Shown piece by piece: positions 8,106-15,813 of a stretch of DNA of 64,000 bases. The DNA is from Arenibacterium halophilum (lineage in GTDB: Bacteria; Pseudomonadota; Alphaproteobacteria; Rhodobacterales; Rhodobacteraceae), in the NCBI RefSeq assembly GCF_005938225.1, contig NZ_VCPC01000003.1:248001-312000 (forward strand). Direction: 5' to 3'. A model generated the notes under the pieces. That model saw only the letters and a list, made by a program, of their open reading frames with translations, did not search any database and was not told the origin of the DNA. Position 1 is the stretch's first letter; each line of letters opens with the position of its first letter. Position numbers and translations under genes: made by a program.

Positions 8106-9184
8106 AGATACTGGTTGTCGATGATGATTTGGGAGATCGCAAGCTGATACGGCGTCAGCTGGGCGCCAGCGCGCCGGGATGGACCCTTGCGGAAGTCGAT
8201 GGATGCGCTTCGGCGCTGGCATTTACTGATTTCGCGCCGGATGCCGTACTGTTGGATTATCTTCTTCCGCGTGTCAGCGGGTTGGATGCCATATCGGGCC
8301 TGCGCGACAGGTGGCCGGGGGCGGCGCTGATCATGATGACCGGCGCGGGCGACGAGGATGTCGCGAAGTCGGCCATTCAACAAGGCGCGGCCGACTATCT
8401 GATAAAGGCAAAACTGACGCCTGAGGGGTTGATTACCACGATCGAGGCGTCCGTAAAACTTGCCCGGATGCAGCGCAAGATCGCGATGCAGCAACGCGAA
8501 CTGGCAACCTTTGCTCATGTTCTGGTGCACGATTTCAAGGCGCCGATCCGGGGTATCGATTTCCTGTGCGACCTCATCGCCAAGGCGCTTGATGCCGGTG
8601 ACAGCGCCGAGGCCATTCGTGAACTTGACGAGATGCGCGGCGTCGGGCGGCAGATGTCCGACTTGGTGCAAAGTCTAAGCGAATACATTGGCGCCGATGG
8701 CGAAGACCGGCACGATGTATACAGTCTTAATGACATCGCCGCGCGCGCGCAGAGCGCTTTGCGCAGCGAAATCGCGGATGTCGGCGCGCGGATTGAAATT
8801 GTCCAGCCTGATTGGCCTGTATTCGGATCCGCCCCGCTTCTGGCGCAGCTTCTGCAGAATCTTTTATCGAACGCGATCCGCTATCGGGCAAGCGATCCCA
8901 CGCACATTCGTATTGCTGCGTCGAACGCGGCGGCGGGGCTGACGCGTATTTCAGTGGAAGACAACGGCCGCGGTGTGCCGCTTGCGTTTCGGGATCGGAT
9001 ATTCGAGCCGTTTCAGCGGTTCACGTCGCGTGATTGCGTGGCGGGCTCTGGGCTTGGACTGGCGACCTGCCGCAAGATTGTCGAGCGTCACGGGGGGCGA
9101 ATTTGGTGCGGCACCTCAGCTTTAGGTGGCGCCGGGATTCATTTTACACTCCCGGCTCAAGCCCATGATCTGGCAGCGCAGTAA
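8102..9184 (+). CDS. REC-histidine kinase fusion (response-regulated sensor kinase)
   Basis: 360 residues. The receiver is N-terminal (KILVVDDDLGDRK, phosphoacceptor in LLDYLLP, MMTGAG, Lys in YLIKAK), followed by a DHp helix with LVHDFKAPIRG and an ATPase domain with LLSNAIRY (N box), DNGRGVP (G1) and GSGLGLA (G2). There is no membrane segment. Its kinase activity would be controlled by phosphorylation of its own receiver. The frame starts directly with the first receiver strand, so TTG at 8102-8104 is almost certainly the start. It overlaps the preceding TGA as TTGA. Confidence 0.87.
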   Translation: MKILVVDDDLGDRKLIRRQLGASAPGWTLAEVDGCASALAFTDFAPDAVLLDYLLPRVSGLDAISGLRDRWPGAALIMMTGAGDEDVAKSAIQQGAADYLIKAKLTPEGLITTIEASVKLARMQRKIAMQQRELATFAHVLVHDFKAPIRGIDFLCDLIAKALDAGDSAEAIRELDEMRGVGRQMSDLVQSLSEYIGADGEDRHDVYSLNDIAARAQSALRSEIADVGARIEIVQPDWPVFGSAPLLAQLLQNLLSNAIRYRASDPTHIRIAASNAAAGLTRISVEDNGRGVPLAFRDRIFEPFQRFTSRDCVAGSGLGLATCRKIVERHGGRIWCGTSALGGAGIHFTLPAQAHDLAAQ

Positions 9185-9292
9185 CTTTTAATAAGTTTAA
9201 AATCAATGGCTTGATCGATTTATTTCCGGGGTGCTATTTCGGTGGATTTCCGCCGGTACCCCGCATGGTGGGGCAAATCGCATTTTGTCTGC

Positions 9293-9318
9293 GGAACCAA
9301 TTTCGGGGCGCTGCTGTT
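9293..9318 (+). promoter_or_regulatory. Possible EcfG-like stress promoter
   Basis: GGAAC at 9293-9297 and TGTT at 9315-9318 are separated by 17 nt, close to the GGAAC-N16/17-CGTT pattern of the alphaproteobacterial general-stress sigma factor. It lies 53 nt upstream of the PRC-barrel start. The motif is short and many Rhodobacterales lack this sigma factor, so this is tentative. Confidence 0.22.
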
Positions 9319-9370
9319 GTGCTAGCGAAGGTCAGGCAGGACTTGACCAACCGATTAGAGGAGATCAGAC

Positions 9371-10537
9371 ATGAAACGCCTTTTGATGACCACCGCGATG
9401 ATTGCCGTTGGCGCAACCGGTGCATTCGCACAGACGCAGACCGAAGCCCCCGCCGCCGACGCGAAGCCCGCAGAGATGCAGGCTAGCACGAATTCCAGCT
9501 TCCGCACGGAAGCGGGCCCGATGGAAGTTCAGGCCTCGGACTTCATCGGGATGCGTGTCTACACCGCTGAAAATGCAACGGACGCAGACTCCTATGCAGG
9601 TATCCAGGACAACTGGGAAGACATCGGCGAAATCAACGACGTGATCCTGTCGCGTGACGGCGCTGTAGAGGCTGTTCTGGTCGATATCGGCGGCTTTCTG
9701 GGCATCGGCGAACGTCAGGTCGCCGTGAACATGGACGCAATTAAGTTCGTGTCGGACGACGCCACCGAAGGCGATGACAGCGATTACTTCCTTGTCATGA
9801 ATGGCACCAAAGAGTCGTTTGAAAACGCACCTGAGTATCAGATGTCGGGAATGGCGGCTGACCCCGCAATGACCGCTCCGGCTGACCAGACTGCTGCCAT
9901 GACTACGGAAGAGCCGGTTGAGGCCGAAGCAGAACAGATGGCCGAAAACACCGAGCAATCGGTAGAGAATGCGGCTGAATCGACCGAGCAGATGGCCGAA
10001 AACGCTGCTGAATCGACGGAGCAGATGGCTGAGAATGCCGCCGAGTCGACCGAGCAGATGGCTGAGAACGCTGCCGAGAACGTTGATCAGGCAGCTGACA
10101 ATGCTGCAGCCGAGATCGACCAGACGGCTGAAGCCGCTGAAACCGAGATCGAGCAGACTGCCGACGCGGCCGAAGCGCAGACTGACGAAGCAGTTGCAAA
10201 CGCCGACGCTGCTGCGCCGACCATGACCGAGCCGCGTGAAGGCTTCGAGGTGGTCAAGGTTGACGCGATCACCAGTGAAGAGCTGACCGGTGCCCGCGTT
10301 TACGACGCCAAGCAGAACTGGATCGGCGAGATTTCGGAACTGCTGATGGCTGATGGCGCGACTGTCGACAAGGCCGTGATCGACGTGGGTGGCTTCTTGG
10401 GTATTGGCGAAAAGCCGGTTGCCGTGAATGCCGACGAACTTGATGTCGAGCGTGCGGTCGACGGCGGTGACATCCGCATCCACGTGAACAAGACCAAGGA
10501 AGAACTGGAAGCCATGGCGACCTACGAGAAGCAGTAA
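9371..10537 (+). CDS. Exported protein with two PRC-barrel domains and 11-residue repeats
   Basis: 388 residues, start set by GAGGAG eight bases upstream. A signal peptide ends at GAFA (residue 20). One PRC-barrel domain spans about residues 55-150 and a second about 300-385; each contains the same VDxGGFLGIGE core. Between them lies an Ala/Glu-rich helical linker (about 185-280) with near-perfect 11-residue repeats of AESTEQMAENA. PRC barrels are small beta domains found in photosynthetic reaction-centre H subunits, RimM and many stress proteins. Eleven-residue amphipathic repeats occur in LEA-like and lipid-surface proteins. A periplasmic structural or stress role is inferred; no enzyme motif is present. 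A strong terminator follows. Confidence 0.85.
   Translation: MKRLLMTTAMIAVGATGAFAQTQTEAPAADAKPAEMQASTNSSFRTEAGPMEVQASDFIGMRVYTAENATDADSYAGIQDNWEDIGEINDVILSRDGAVEAVLVDIGGFLGIGERQVAVNMDAIKFVSDDATEGDDSDYFLVMNGTKESFENAPEYQMSGMAADPAMTAPADQTAAMTTEEPVEAEAEQMAENTEQSVENAAESTEQMAENAAESTEQMAENAAESTEQMAENAAENVDQAADNAAAEIDQTAEAAETEIEQTADAAEAQTDEAVANADAAAPTMTEPREGFEVVKVDAITSEELTGARVYDAKQNWIGEISELLMADGATVDKAVIDVGGFLGIGEKPVAVNADELDVERAVDGGDIRIHVNKTKEELEAMATYEKQ
9974..10072 (+). repeat. Three tandem 33-bp repeats within the PRC-barrel gene
   Basis: Each unit encodes AESTEQMAENA. The three copies differ mostly at third codon positions, and degenerate copies flank them on both sides (about 9929-10180). The 11-residue period fits a continuous amphipathic helix (three turns per unit). 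These are coding repeats. Confidence 0.85.
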
Positions 10538-10569
10538 ATCTTCTCTCACTTCCGAAGACGTAAAGAGGG

Positions 10570-10598
10570 GCCCGCGATTTTTCGCGGGCTTCTTTTTT
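10570..10598 (+). terminator. Rho-independent terminator after the PRC-barrel gene
   Basis: Perfect 8-bp GC-rich stem GCCCGCGA / TCGCGGGC with a TTTT loop, followed by TTCTTTTTT. It lies 33 nt after the stop codon and ends the plus-strand transcript before the opposed DUF2254 gene. Confidence 0.93.
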
Positions 10599-10636
10599 GT
10601 ACGTTAGCGTTGCGTGATCGCAGATGTCACCGTGTC

Positions 10637-11878
10637 CTATTCGGCTTTGTCCAGCGTCCGGCGGAAGCTGCGCAGCGTCTTGAGGTGGCGCAGGGTGGTG
10701 ATTTCGCGTTCCATCCGGGCAAGCAGTTCTTGCAGGTGCGCGTCGGTCAGCGGGTCGGATTTGGTATAGGGTCGCGACTGGGCAAATCCCTGTTCCAGCA
10801 GGCGCAGGAACGTCACTTCACTTATGCGCACGCGGCCATCGGGCGTTTCGGTCAGCCCGCCGCGATGGTTGGCGGCCACGACCATGGCCGAAAACAGCCA
10901 GTTCATACAGTTGATCGCAGTAAATGGGTCATTCACGCCCGGCGACAAGGCCCGTGCGATCATCTCGACCAACTGGTCGACGATGAATAGAAGGTTCTGA
11001 TGTTCTGTCCGGCTGTTGCCTGACGCGAAGCAGTTGATCAAATCGCTCTCTGAAACCCCATCCTGCACCTGACCCCAGGCGCGCAGTACCGCCGTGTCTG
11101 GTGTGACAAAGGTTCCCACAGGCGCGGTCACCTCGATAAGCAGGTTGTGTTCGCGGGCCAGTTTCGACAGCTCGGCCTTGTTGAGTGTCTGGATATAGCC
11201 CGACACCCCCAACGTCAGCGACAGATCCGCGCTGCGCTCGGCCCAGTCGATCCGCGTGCCGTCGCGGTTTTCTTCTTGCTGTTCCTCGATCCGGTTGCGC
11301 AGCGCCTCGCACAGTCGGTCTCCAAGCGAAGCGGTGATGTTCGAGACATTGATGGTTTCGGGAATGTGATGGACGAAATAGATCACCACGAAAACCGAGA
11401 GCGTCATCAGCAGCAGCGCCGTAAAAATCGAGATATGCGGCACGAACGCCTCGATCGCGGTTTGCGCATCATCCGGGGTCGCCGTCTGGATCGCGCGGGT
11501 GATCAGCAGGGCATACACGAAGGTCGCAACCAGAATGCCAAGGCTCCATTGGTTGCCGCGGTCACGCATGAAATTCCCGATCAACCGTGGCCCGAAGTTG
11601 CCAGAGGCGAAGGACACGGCCACCATCGTCATTGAAAACATCACCCCGGCCACGCCGAAAGACGATTCCGACACGATGCTCATCACGGTGCGGGCCCCGT
11701 CGACCTGCGTGTTTTTAAGAAACGCGGGCAGATCGAAGCCAAGATCGCCCACATGTCGATCCAGAAACAGCGTGGCCCAGGCCAGGATCATCGCGCAGAT
11801 GACAAGCGAGGAGGGCAGGAACCAATAGCTGGCCCTGATGTCCTGAAGCAGTTTGATTAGGCGCGCGCGCGATCCCAC
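10637..11878 (-). CDS. DUF2254 family membrane protein
   Basis: 413 residues. Hydrophobic segments lie near the N-terminus (about 18-38), around 70-92, 108-128 and 150-172, followed by a soluble C-terminal part of about 230 residues. The pattern, including MFSMTMVAVSFASGNFGPR after the second segment, matches the DUF2254 family of predicted membrane proteins. Function is not established. Its 3' end faces the PRC-barrel gene. Confidence 0.8.
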   Translation of the reverse strand: MGSRARLIKLLQDIRASYWFLPSSLVICAMILAWATLFLDRHVGDLGFDLPAFLKNTQVDGARTVMSIVSESSFGVAGVMFSMTMVAVSFASGNFGPRLIGNFMRDRGNQWSLGILVATFVYALLITRAIQTATPDDAQTAIEAFVPHISIFTALLLMTLSVFVVIYFVHHIPETINVSNITASLGDRLCEALRNRIEEQQEENRDGTRIDWAERSADLSLTLGVSGYIQTLNKAELSKLAREHNLLIEVTAPVGTFVTPDTAVLRAWGQVQDGVSESDLINCFASGNSRTEHQNLLFIVDQLVEMIARALSPGVNDPFTAINCMNWLFSAMVVAANHRGGLTETPDGRVRISEVTFLRLLEQGFAQSRPYTKSDPLTDAHLQELLARMEREITTLRHLKTLRSFRRTLDKAE

Positions 11879-11980
11879 ACGGGTTCTCCTTTGCTGGTTG
11901 GGTGCAATGTGTCGCGAAAAGGCAGCAGAGGCCAGAGCACATCAACGGTTTTGCCAAGCCAATAGATTTGCGGTAGTGGA

Positions 11981-11991
11981 ATCATACAATC
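11981..11991 (-). promoter_or_regulatory. Candidate FCD-GntR operator, site 1
   Basis: Reads GATTGTATGAT on the minus strand and lies 18 nt upstream of the hydrolase start at 12009. It matches four other sites in this island (consensus DATTGTATKAY), which fits the FadR-type TNGTNNNAC core. Confidence 0.55.
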
Positions 11992-12008
11992 CTATCGGAG
12001 CGCATATC

Positions 12009-12821
12009 GTGACCCACACCCCTGACCCGTTCGAGTTGTTCGCCATCGGCTATGCCCGCCATTCAGGGCGCAGCGCTCAGGAAAATTTCATCGGCGGTGA
12101 TTTTCACGAATCTGCGTCGGACTTGGCCTATTACGTGTGGCTGGCCCGGCGGGGCGACCGGGTGTTTCTGATCGACACGGGGTTCGGCCCTGATGCGGCC
12201 AAGTCACGCGGGCGCGAGCTGTTCCAGACTCCGGCGCGGCAACTCGCCGGGTTTGGTGTCGATCCGGCAAAGATCGACGATGTGATCCTGACCCATCTGC
12301 ATTACGACCACGCAGGTACGCTGGGCGATTTCCCTCGCGCACGGTTTCACGTTCAGGATGCCGAAGCCGCTTATGCCACCGGGCGCTGCATGTGCCACGA
12401 TGTGCTGCGCGGTCCGTTCGATGTAGAGGATGTGGTGAGTTACATCCGCCACCTCTACGCGGGGCGGGTGGTGTTCCACGATGGCACGGCCGAACTGGCC
12501 GACGGGCTGACGCTGCACCGGGTTGGCGGGCATTCGGCCGGGTTGCAGGTGGTGCGGGTGTTCACTAAACGGGGCTGGGTCGTGCTGGCCTCGGATGCCT
12601 CGCATCTTTACGCCAACATGCGCACCAACACACCATTTCCGCTGGTCTACAGCGTGGCCGAAATGCTGGAAGGCTATCGCACCGTTGCGGCGCTGGCTGA
12701 CTCGGCCGATCACATCATTCCCGGCCACGACCCGCTGGTGATGGAGTGGTATCCCCGCGTGACGGGCGAGGGGGCGGGCGGCGTTTACCGTCTGGACGTG
12801 CCGCCCAAGGGCTCCGGTTAA
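12009..12821 (+). CDS. Metallo-beta-lactamase-fold hydrolase (lactonase-like)
   Basis: 270 residues from GTG at 12009, chosen because GGAG lies eight bases upstream and the in-frame extension before it is not protein-like. The zinc motif THLHYDHAG is near residue 95, with further ligands GGHSAGLQ, ASDASH and the late GHD. The layout matches the N-acyl-homoserine-lactonase-like branch of the superfamily. It probably opens a lactone or another ester-like ring; quorum-signal cleavage is possible but less likely beside catabolic genes. Its stop codon overlaps the opposed SDR stop by 4 nt. Confidence 0.8.
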   Translation: MTHTPDPFELFAIGYARHSGRSAQENFIGGDFHESASDLAYYVWLARRGDRVFLIDTGFGPDAAKSRGRELFQTPARQLAGFGVDPAKIDDVILTHLHYDHAGTLGDFPRARFHVQDAEAAYATGRCMCHDVLRGPFDVEDVVSYIRHLYAGRVVFHDGTAELADGLTLHRVGGHSAGLQVVRVFTKRGWVVLASDASHLYANMRTNTPFPLVYSVAEMLEGYRTVAALADSADHIIPGHDPLVMEWYPRVTGEGAGGVYRLDVPPKGSG

Positions 12822-13585
12822 ATCCCCGGTGTCGCGCCGCCATCGACTGTGAACACCGCGCCTGTAATGTACCGCGCCTGATCCGAGCAGAGATAGCGCA
12901 CCATGGCGGAAATATCGCCGGGCTGTCCGAACTGCGCGATGCCCAGCTCGGCGCGCATCTCTTCGGCTGCAGCCTCGCGGCTTAGCCCGTGCTTTTCGGC
13001 GTAAGCCTCGATGCGGCGCGACAGCCGGTCGGTTTCGATATGACCAGGGCAAACGACATTCACGCGCGGCGCCCCGGGGCGTTTCGAGGCCGCCTTGGAA
13101 AAGTTGATCATCGCGGAATTCACCGGCCCGCCGATGGTGAATTCAGGCTCGGGCGTATGGGCGCCAATGCCCGAAATATTGACCACCGCGCCTTTCGACG
13201 CTTCCAGATGGGGCCATGCGGCACGACAGAAGCGCACCGTGGCGTGGTACTTCAATGCGAACCCCGACAGGTGCTGTTCGTCCGTCAGCGTCAGAAAATC
13301 GCCGCGCTGCGTATCGCCCGCGTTGTTCACCAGCGCGTCGATGCGGCCAGTCTGTTTCATCACCTCGTCGACCACGCGGGCAGGTTCGCCCGGCTGGCTC
13401 AGGTCTGCCGGATAGGTCAGCGCCACAGGGGCGCCTGCCTTGGTGCAGTCCTGCGCGACTGCCTCAAGCGCGGCGGCGTCGCGCGCCGTCAGCGCCACCC
13501 CGTATCCGGCAGAGGCAAGATCAAGCGCGATGGCGCGGCCCAATCCACGGCTGGCGCCGGTGATGATTGCGATGGGGTGGCTCAT
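12818..13585 (-). CDS. Atypical SDR lacking the YxxxK catalytic pair
   Basis: 255 residues from the ATG at 13585, which overlaps the stop of the upstream dehydrogenase as ATGA. The cofactor motif TGASRGLG, the NNAG motif and the late CPGHIETD and TGAVFTVDGG signatures are intact. Where classical SDRs have YxxxK this protein has GGPVN (then SAMINFSKA), so both Tyr and Lys are replaced. A subgroup of SDRs with a GGxxN variant exists, so it may still bind NAD(P) and work with other residues. The substrate is unknown; it is co-transcribed with a HIBADH-type dehydrogenase. Confidence 0.82.
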   Translation of the reverse strand: MSHPIAIITGASRGLGRAIALDLASAGYGVALTARDAAALEAVAQDCTKAGAPVALTYPADLSQPGEPARVVDEVMKQTGRIDALVNNAGDTQRGDFLTLTDEQHLSGFALKYHATVRFCRAAWPHLEASKGAVVNISGIGAHTPEPEFTIGGPVNSAMINFSKAASKRPGAPRVNVVCPGHIETDRLSRRIEAYAEKHGLSREAAAEEMRAELGIAQFGQPGDISAMVRYLCSDQARYITGAVFTVDGGATPGI

Positions 13586-14502
13586 TGCGCGGCCTCCTGG
13601 CTGGCGGGTTTGCGGTGCACTTCGACCTTGGCCCATTGCTCGACCACGCGGAGGATTTCCGTCATGTCGGCGTCGGGGCCAAGGTGGTCGCGCGTCAGCA
13701 TCAGCATCTGGCGCACGGCGGTGCCGACGGGCATCGGCACGCCCATGCGGTCGGCCTCTTCCAGACATAGGCGGGCGTCCTTGGCCGAAAGGGCAATCGA
13801 CATACCGAAATCGAAGGCGCGGGTCAGCACGTGTTTCGGGAATTTGTCGGTGGTCGCGGTGTTGCGCCCGGACCCGGCGTTGAACACCGCGATCATGCTG
13901 TCGGGGTCCAGCCCCGATTTTGCGCCCAGCACCATGGTTTCTGAGGTGATCGCCAGTGCCGCTGTCGACATCAGGTTGTTCAGCACCTTCATCGTCTGGC
14001 CCTGGCCGGCGCTGTCGCCCACGCGGAAGACATTGCCCAGATGTTCCAGCGCGGGCACCAGCGGGGTGACGGCGGCCTCCGGCCCGGCCAGCATCAGCGC
14101 CAGCGTGCCATTACGCGCCCCTTCTGCCCCGCCGCTGATCGGGCAATCGACCAGCGTGCGGCCCTGTTCTGCGGCTACTGCCGCGATCTCCTTGGCGACC
14201 TGAGGGCCGGTGGTCGACAGATCTACGATAATGGCCGCGCCCTCTGCGCCCAGCAGGCCCGCGTCGCCACAGATCACGGCCCGCACCACGTCGGGCGTTG
14301 GCAGCGACAGCAGGGCAACGGGCGCGGCGGCGGCCGCCTCTTGCGCGCTGGAGGCTATCGTCGCGCCAGCGGCCTGCATCGTGGCGCAGGACTCGGCGTT
14401 CGGGTCATAGCAGATCAACGAATAGCCGGCATTCAGAAGTCGCGTGGCCATCGGGCGCCCCATGGTGCCCAGGCCGATGAAGCAGAAGTCGTGGGATGTC
14501 AC
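13582..14502 (-). CDS. 3-hydroxyisobutyrate dehydrogenase-type oxidoreductase (HIBADH family)
   Basis: 306 residues. The N-terminal NAD(P) motif is GLGTMGRPMATRL, the substrate-binding DCPISGG follows near residue 119, and the catalytic Lys is in GQTMKVLNNLMS near residue 168. The family oxidises beta-hydroxyacids such as 3-hydroxyisobutyrate, tartronate or 2-(hydroxymethyl)glutarate. It is divergent from the TAXI-TRAP transporter and shares with it an intergenic region carrying two candidate GntR sites. A second member of the same family lies at 17764-18681. Confidence 0.88.
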   Translation of the reverse strand: MTSHDFCFIGLGTMGRPMATRLLNAGYSLICYDPNAESCATMQAAGATIASSAQEAAAAAPVALLSLPTPDVVRAVICGDAGLLGAEGAAIIVDLSTTGPQVAKEIAAVAAEQGRTLVDCPISGGAEGARNGTLALMLAGPEAAVTPLVPALEHLGNVFRVGDSAGQGQTMKVLNNLMSTAALAITSETMVLGAKSGLDPDSMIAVFNAGSGRNTATTDKFPKHVLTRAFDFGMSIALSAKDARLCLEEADRMGVPMPVGTAVRQMLMLTRDHLGPDADMTEILRVVEQWAKVEVHRKPASQEAAQ

Positions 14503-14555
14503 ATCGTATCCTAACGTGGTCAGCGCGCACCGGGCGCATGATTTTTTGTATAAGC

Positions 14556-14566
14556 ATCATACGATT
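14556..14566 (-). promoter_or_regulatory. Candidate FCD-GntR operator, site 2
   Basis: Reads AATCGTATGAT on the minus strand. Together with TTGTAT at 14546-14551 it forms a loose inverted repeat (TTGTAT...ATACGA). It sits between the divergent HIBADH-type gene (14502) and the TAXI binding protein (14707). Confidence 0.5.
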
Positions 14567-14610
14567 TTTCCAATGTCAACGTGGCCCGGCGGGAAACCGA
14601 AAAAATGCAG

Positions 14611-14621
14611 GATTGTATTAC
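14611..14621 (+). promoter_or_regulatory. Candidate FCD-GntR operator, site 3
   Basis: GATTGTATTAC, the second motif copy in the HIBADH/TAXI intergenic region, about 85 nt upstream of the binding-protein start. It is nearly identical to site 5 (GATTGTATTAT). Confidence 0.55.
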
Positions 14622-14706
14622 TGGATGATTGCATTCAATTCTTGATGTGCCTATCGTCGCCGTGATCCCGGTCGACGGGTGGTGAAAACTTTGGGAGGAA
14701 TATCAA

Positions 14707-15738
14707 GTGTTTGATCTTGAAAAGAGACGATTCTTCGTGCGAATCTCGGCGGCAGCCGCGATTGGCGTTGCGGGCATTCCTGCGCTCGCTCAGGAAAAAC
14801 TGGGCAGCCCCGACTGGGATTACGAGGTGGTCCTGGGTGGCGGTTCGGCCACCGGCAACTCGCGCGTACTGGCGGGGGCGCTGGGCAAGATCATCACCGA
14901 GAACGTACAGGGCGTGCGTGCCAGCGGTGCCGTTTCGCCGGGCTTTGACGCCGAAAGCGCCATTCACACGCACGAAGGTGCCTGGTCGGGCGGGGTGGGG
15001 ACACCGCTGACGATTTCGAACGCCGTAAACGGTGTTGCGCCCTTCCCGAGTGAAGGCATCGCGCTGAAATTCTGGTTCTATCACAACGAGGTGCCGCTGA
15101 ACGTTCTGGCCCGCACCGACACCGGGTTCACCAAGATTTCCGACCTCAAGGGCGCGACCGTCGCGTTGGCCCCGCGCGGCACCTCCAACTATCAGCTGAC
15201 CGAGATCGTCTTTGCCGACAACGGCGTCTCGCTGGATGATGTGAAGGTCCGCTATATGGACACATCCGAGGCGATCAGCCAACTGCAGAACGGCAATATC
15301 GATGCCATGTCCTATGTGCGCGACTATTCCGGCGCGGTGCTGGAGCTGACGACCGCGCGTGACGTGACCCTGCTGCAGGCGGACGAAGCAGGTGCCGCCA
15401 AAGTGGCCGAGCAGCTGCCCTGGGCCGGTCCGATCGACTGGCCGTTCATCAAGGAATACCCGAACATGAATGTGCCCGCCCCGGCGCAATCCTTTGTCTC
15501 GCCGGAATTCATGTTCCTGGATGCCGATCTGCCCAACGATCTGGTCTACGCCATGACCCGCGCGGTGTGGGAGAACATCGAGACGGTGAACCGCAGTTCC
15601 AAGGTGTTCGAGGATGTGAACCTGCAAGAGGCGCTGAAGCGCGTGCCGATCGCGCCGCATCCGGGCGCGCTGATGTACTACAAGGAAATGAACGTACCGG
15701 GCTGGGAGGCCTACGCCGACCTGCTTCCCAAGGAATAG
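14707..15738 (+). CDS. TAXI family TRAP transporter substrate-binding protein
   Basis: 343 residues from GTG at 14707, with GGAGG nine bases upstream. A signal peptide ends near PALAQ (residue 29). The mature part starts with a glycine/serine-rich loop (LGGGSATGNS) typical of TAXI-type periplasmic receptors, followed by two-lobe features such as ATVALAPRGTSNY and the late TRAVWENIE. It would bind an organic anion in the periplasm and deliver it to the fused permease encoded 75 nt downstream. The ligand is unknown. Confidence 0.85.
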   Translation: MFDLEKRRFFVRISAAAAIGVAGIPALAQEKLGSPDWDYEVVLGGGSATGNSRVLAGALGKIITENVQGVRASGAVSPGFDAESAIHTHEGAWSGGVGTPLTISNAVNGVAPFPSEGIALKFWFYHNEVPLNVLARTDTGFTKISDLKGATVALAPRGTSNYQLTEIVFADNGVSLDDVKVRYMDTSEAISQLQNGNIDAMSYVRDYSGAVLELTTARDVTLLQADEAGAAKVAEQLPWAGPIDWPFIKEYPNMNVPAPAQSFVSPEFMFLDADLPNDLVYAMTRAVWENIETVNRSSKVFEDVNLQEALKRVPIAPHPGALMYYKEMNVPGWEAYADLLPKE

Positions 15739-15813
15739 GTTGGCCCGATCCGGTCCGGCACCCCGCCGGGCCGGTCACCCCGCTACGTCCCCCTTAAACA
15801 TCGGATACGTTTC

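Noticed and set aside
9974-10072. CRISPR-like array
   Set aside because: The 33-bp repeats have no spacers, are in frame and encode AESTEQMAENA, so they are coding repeats.
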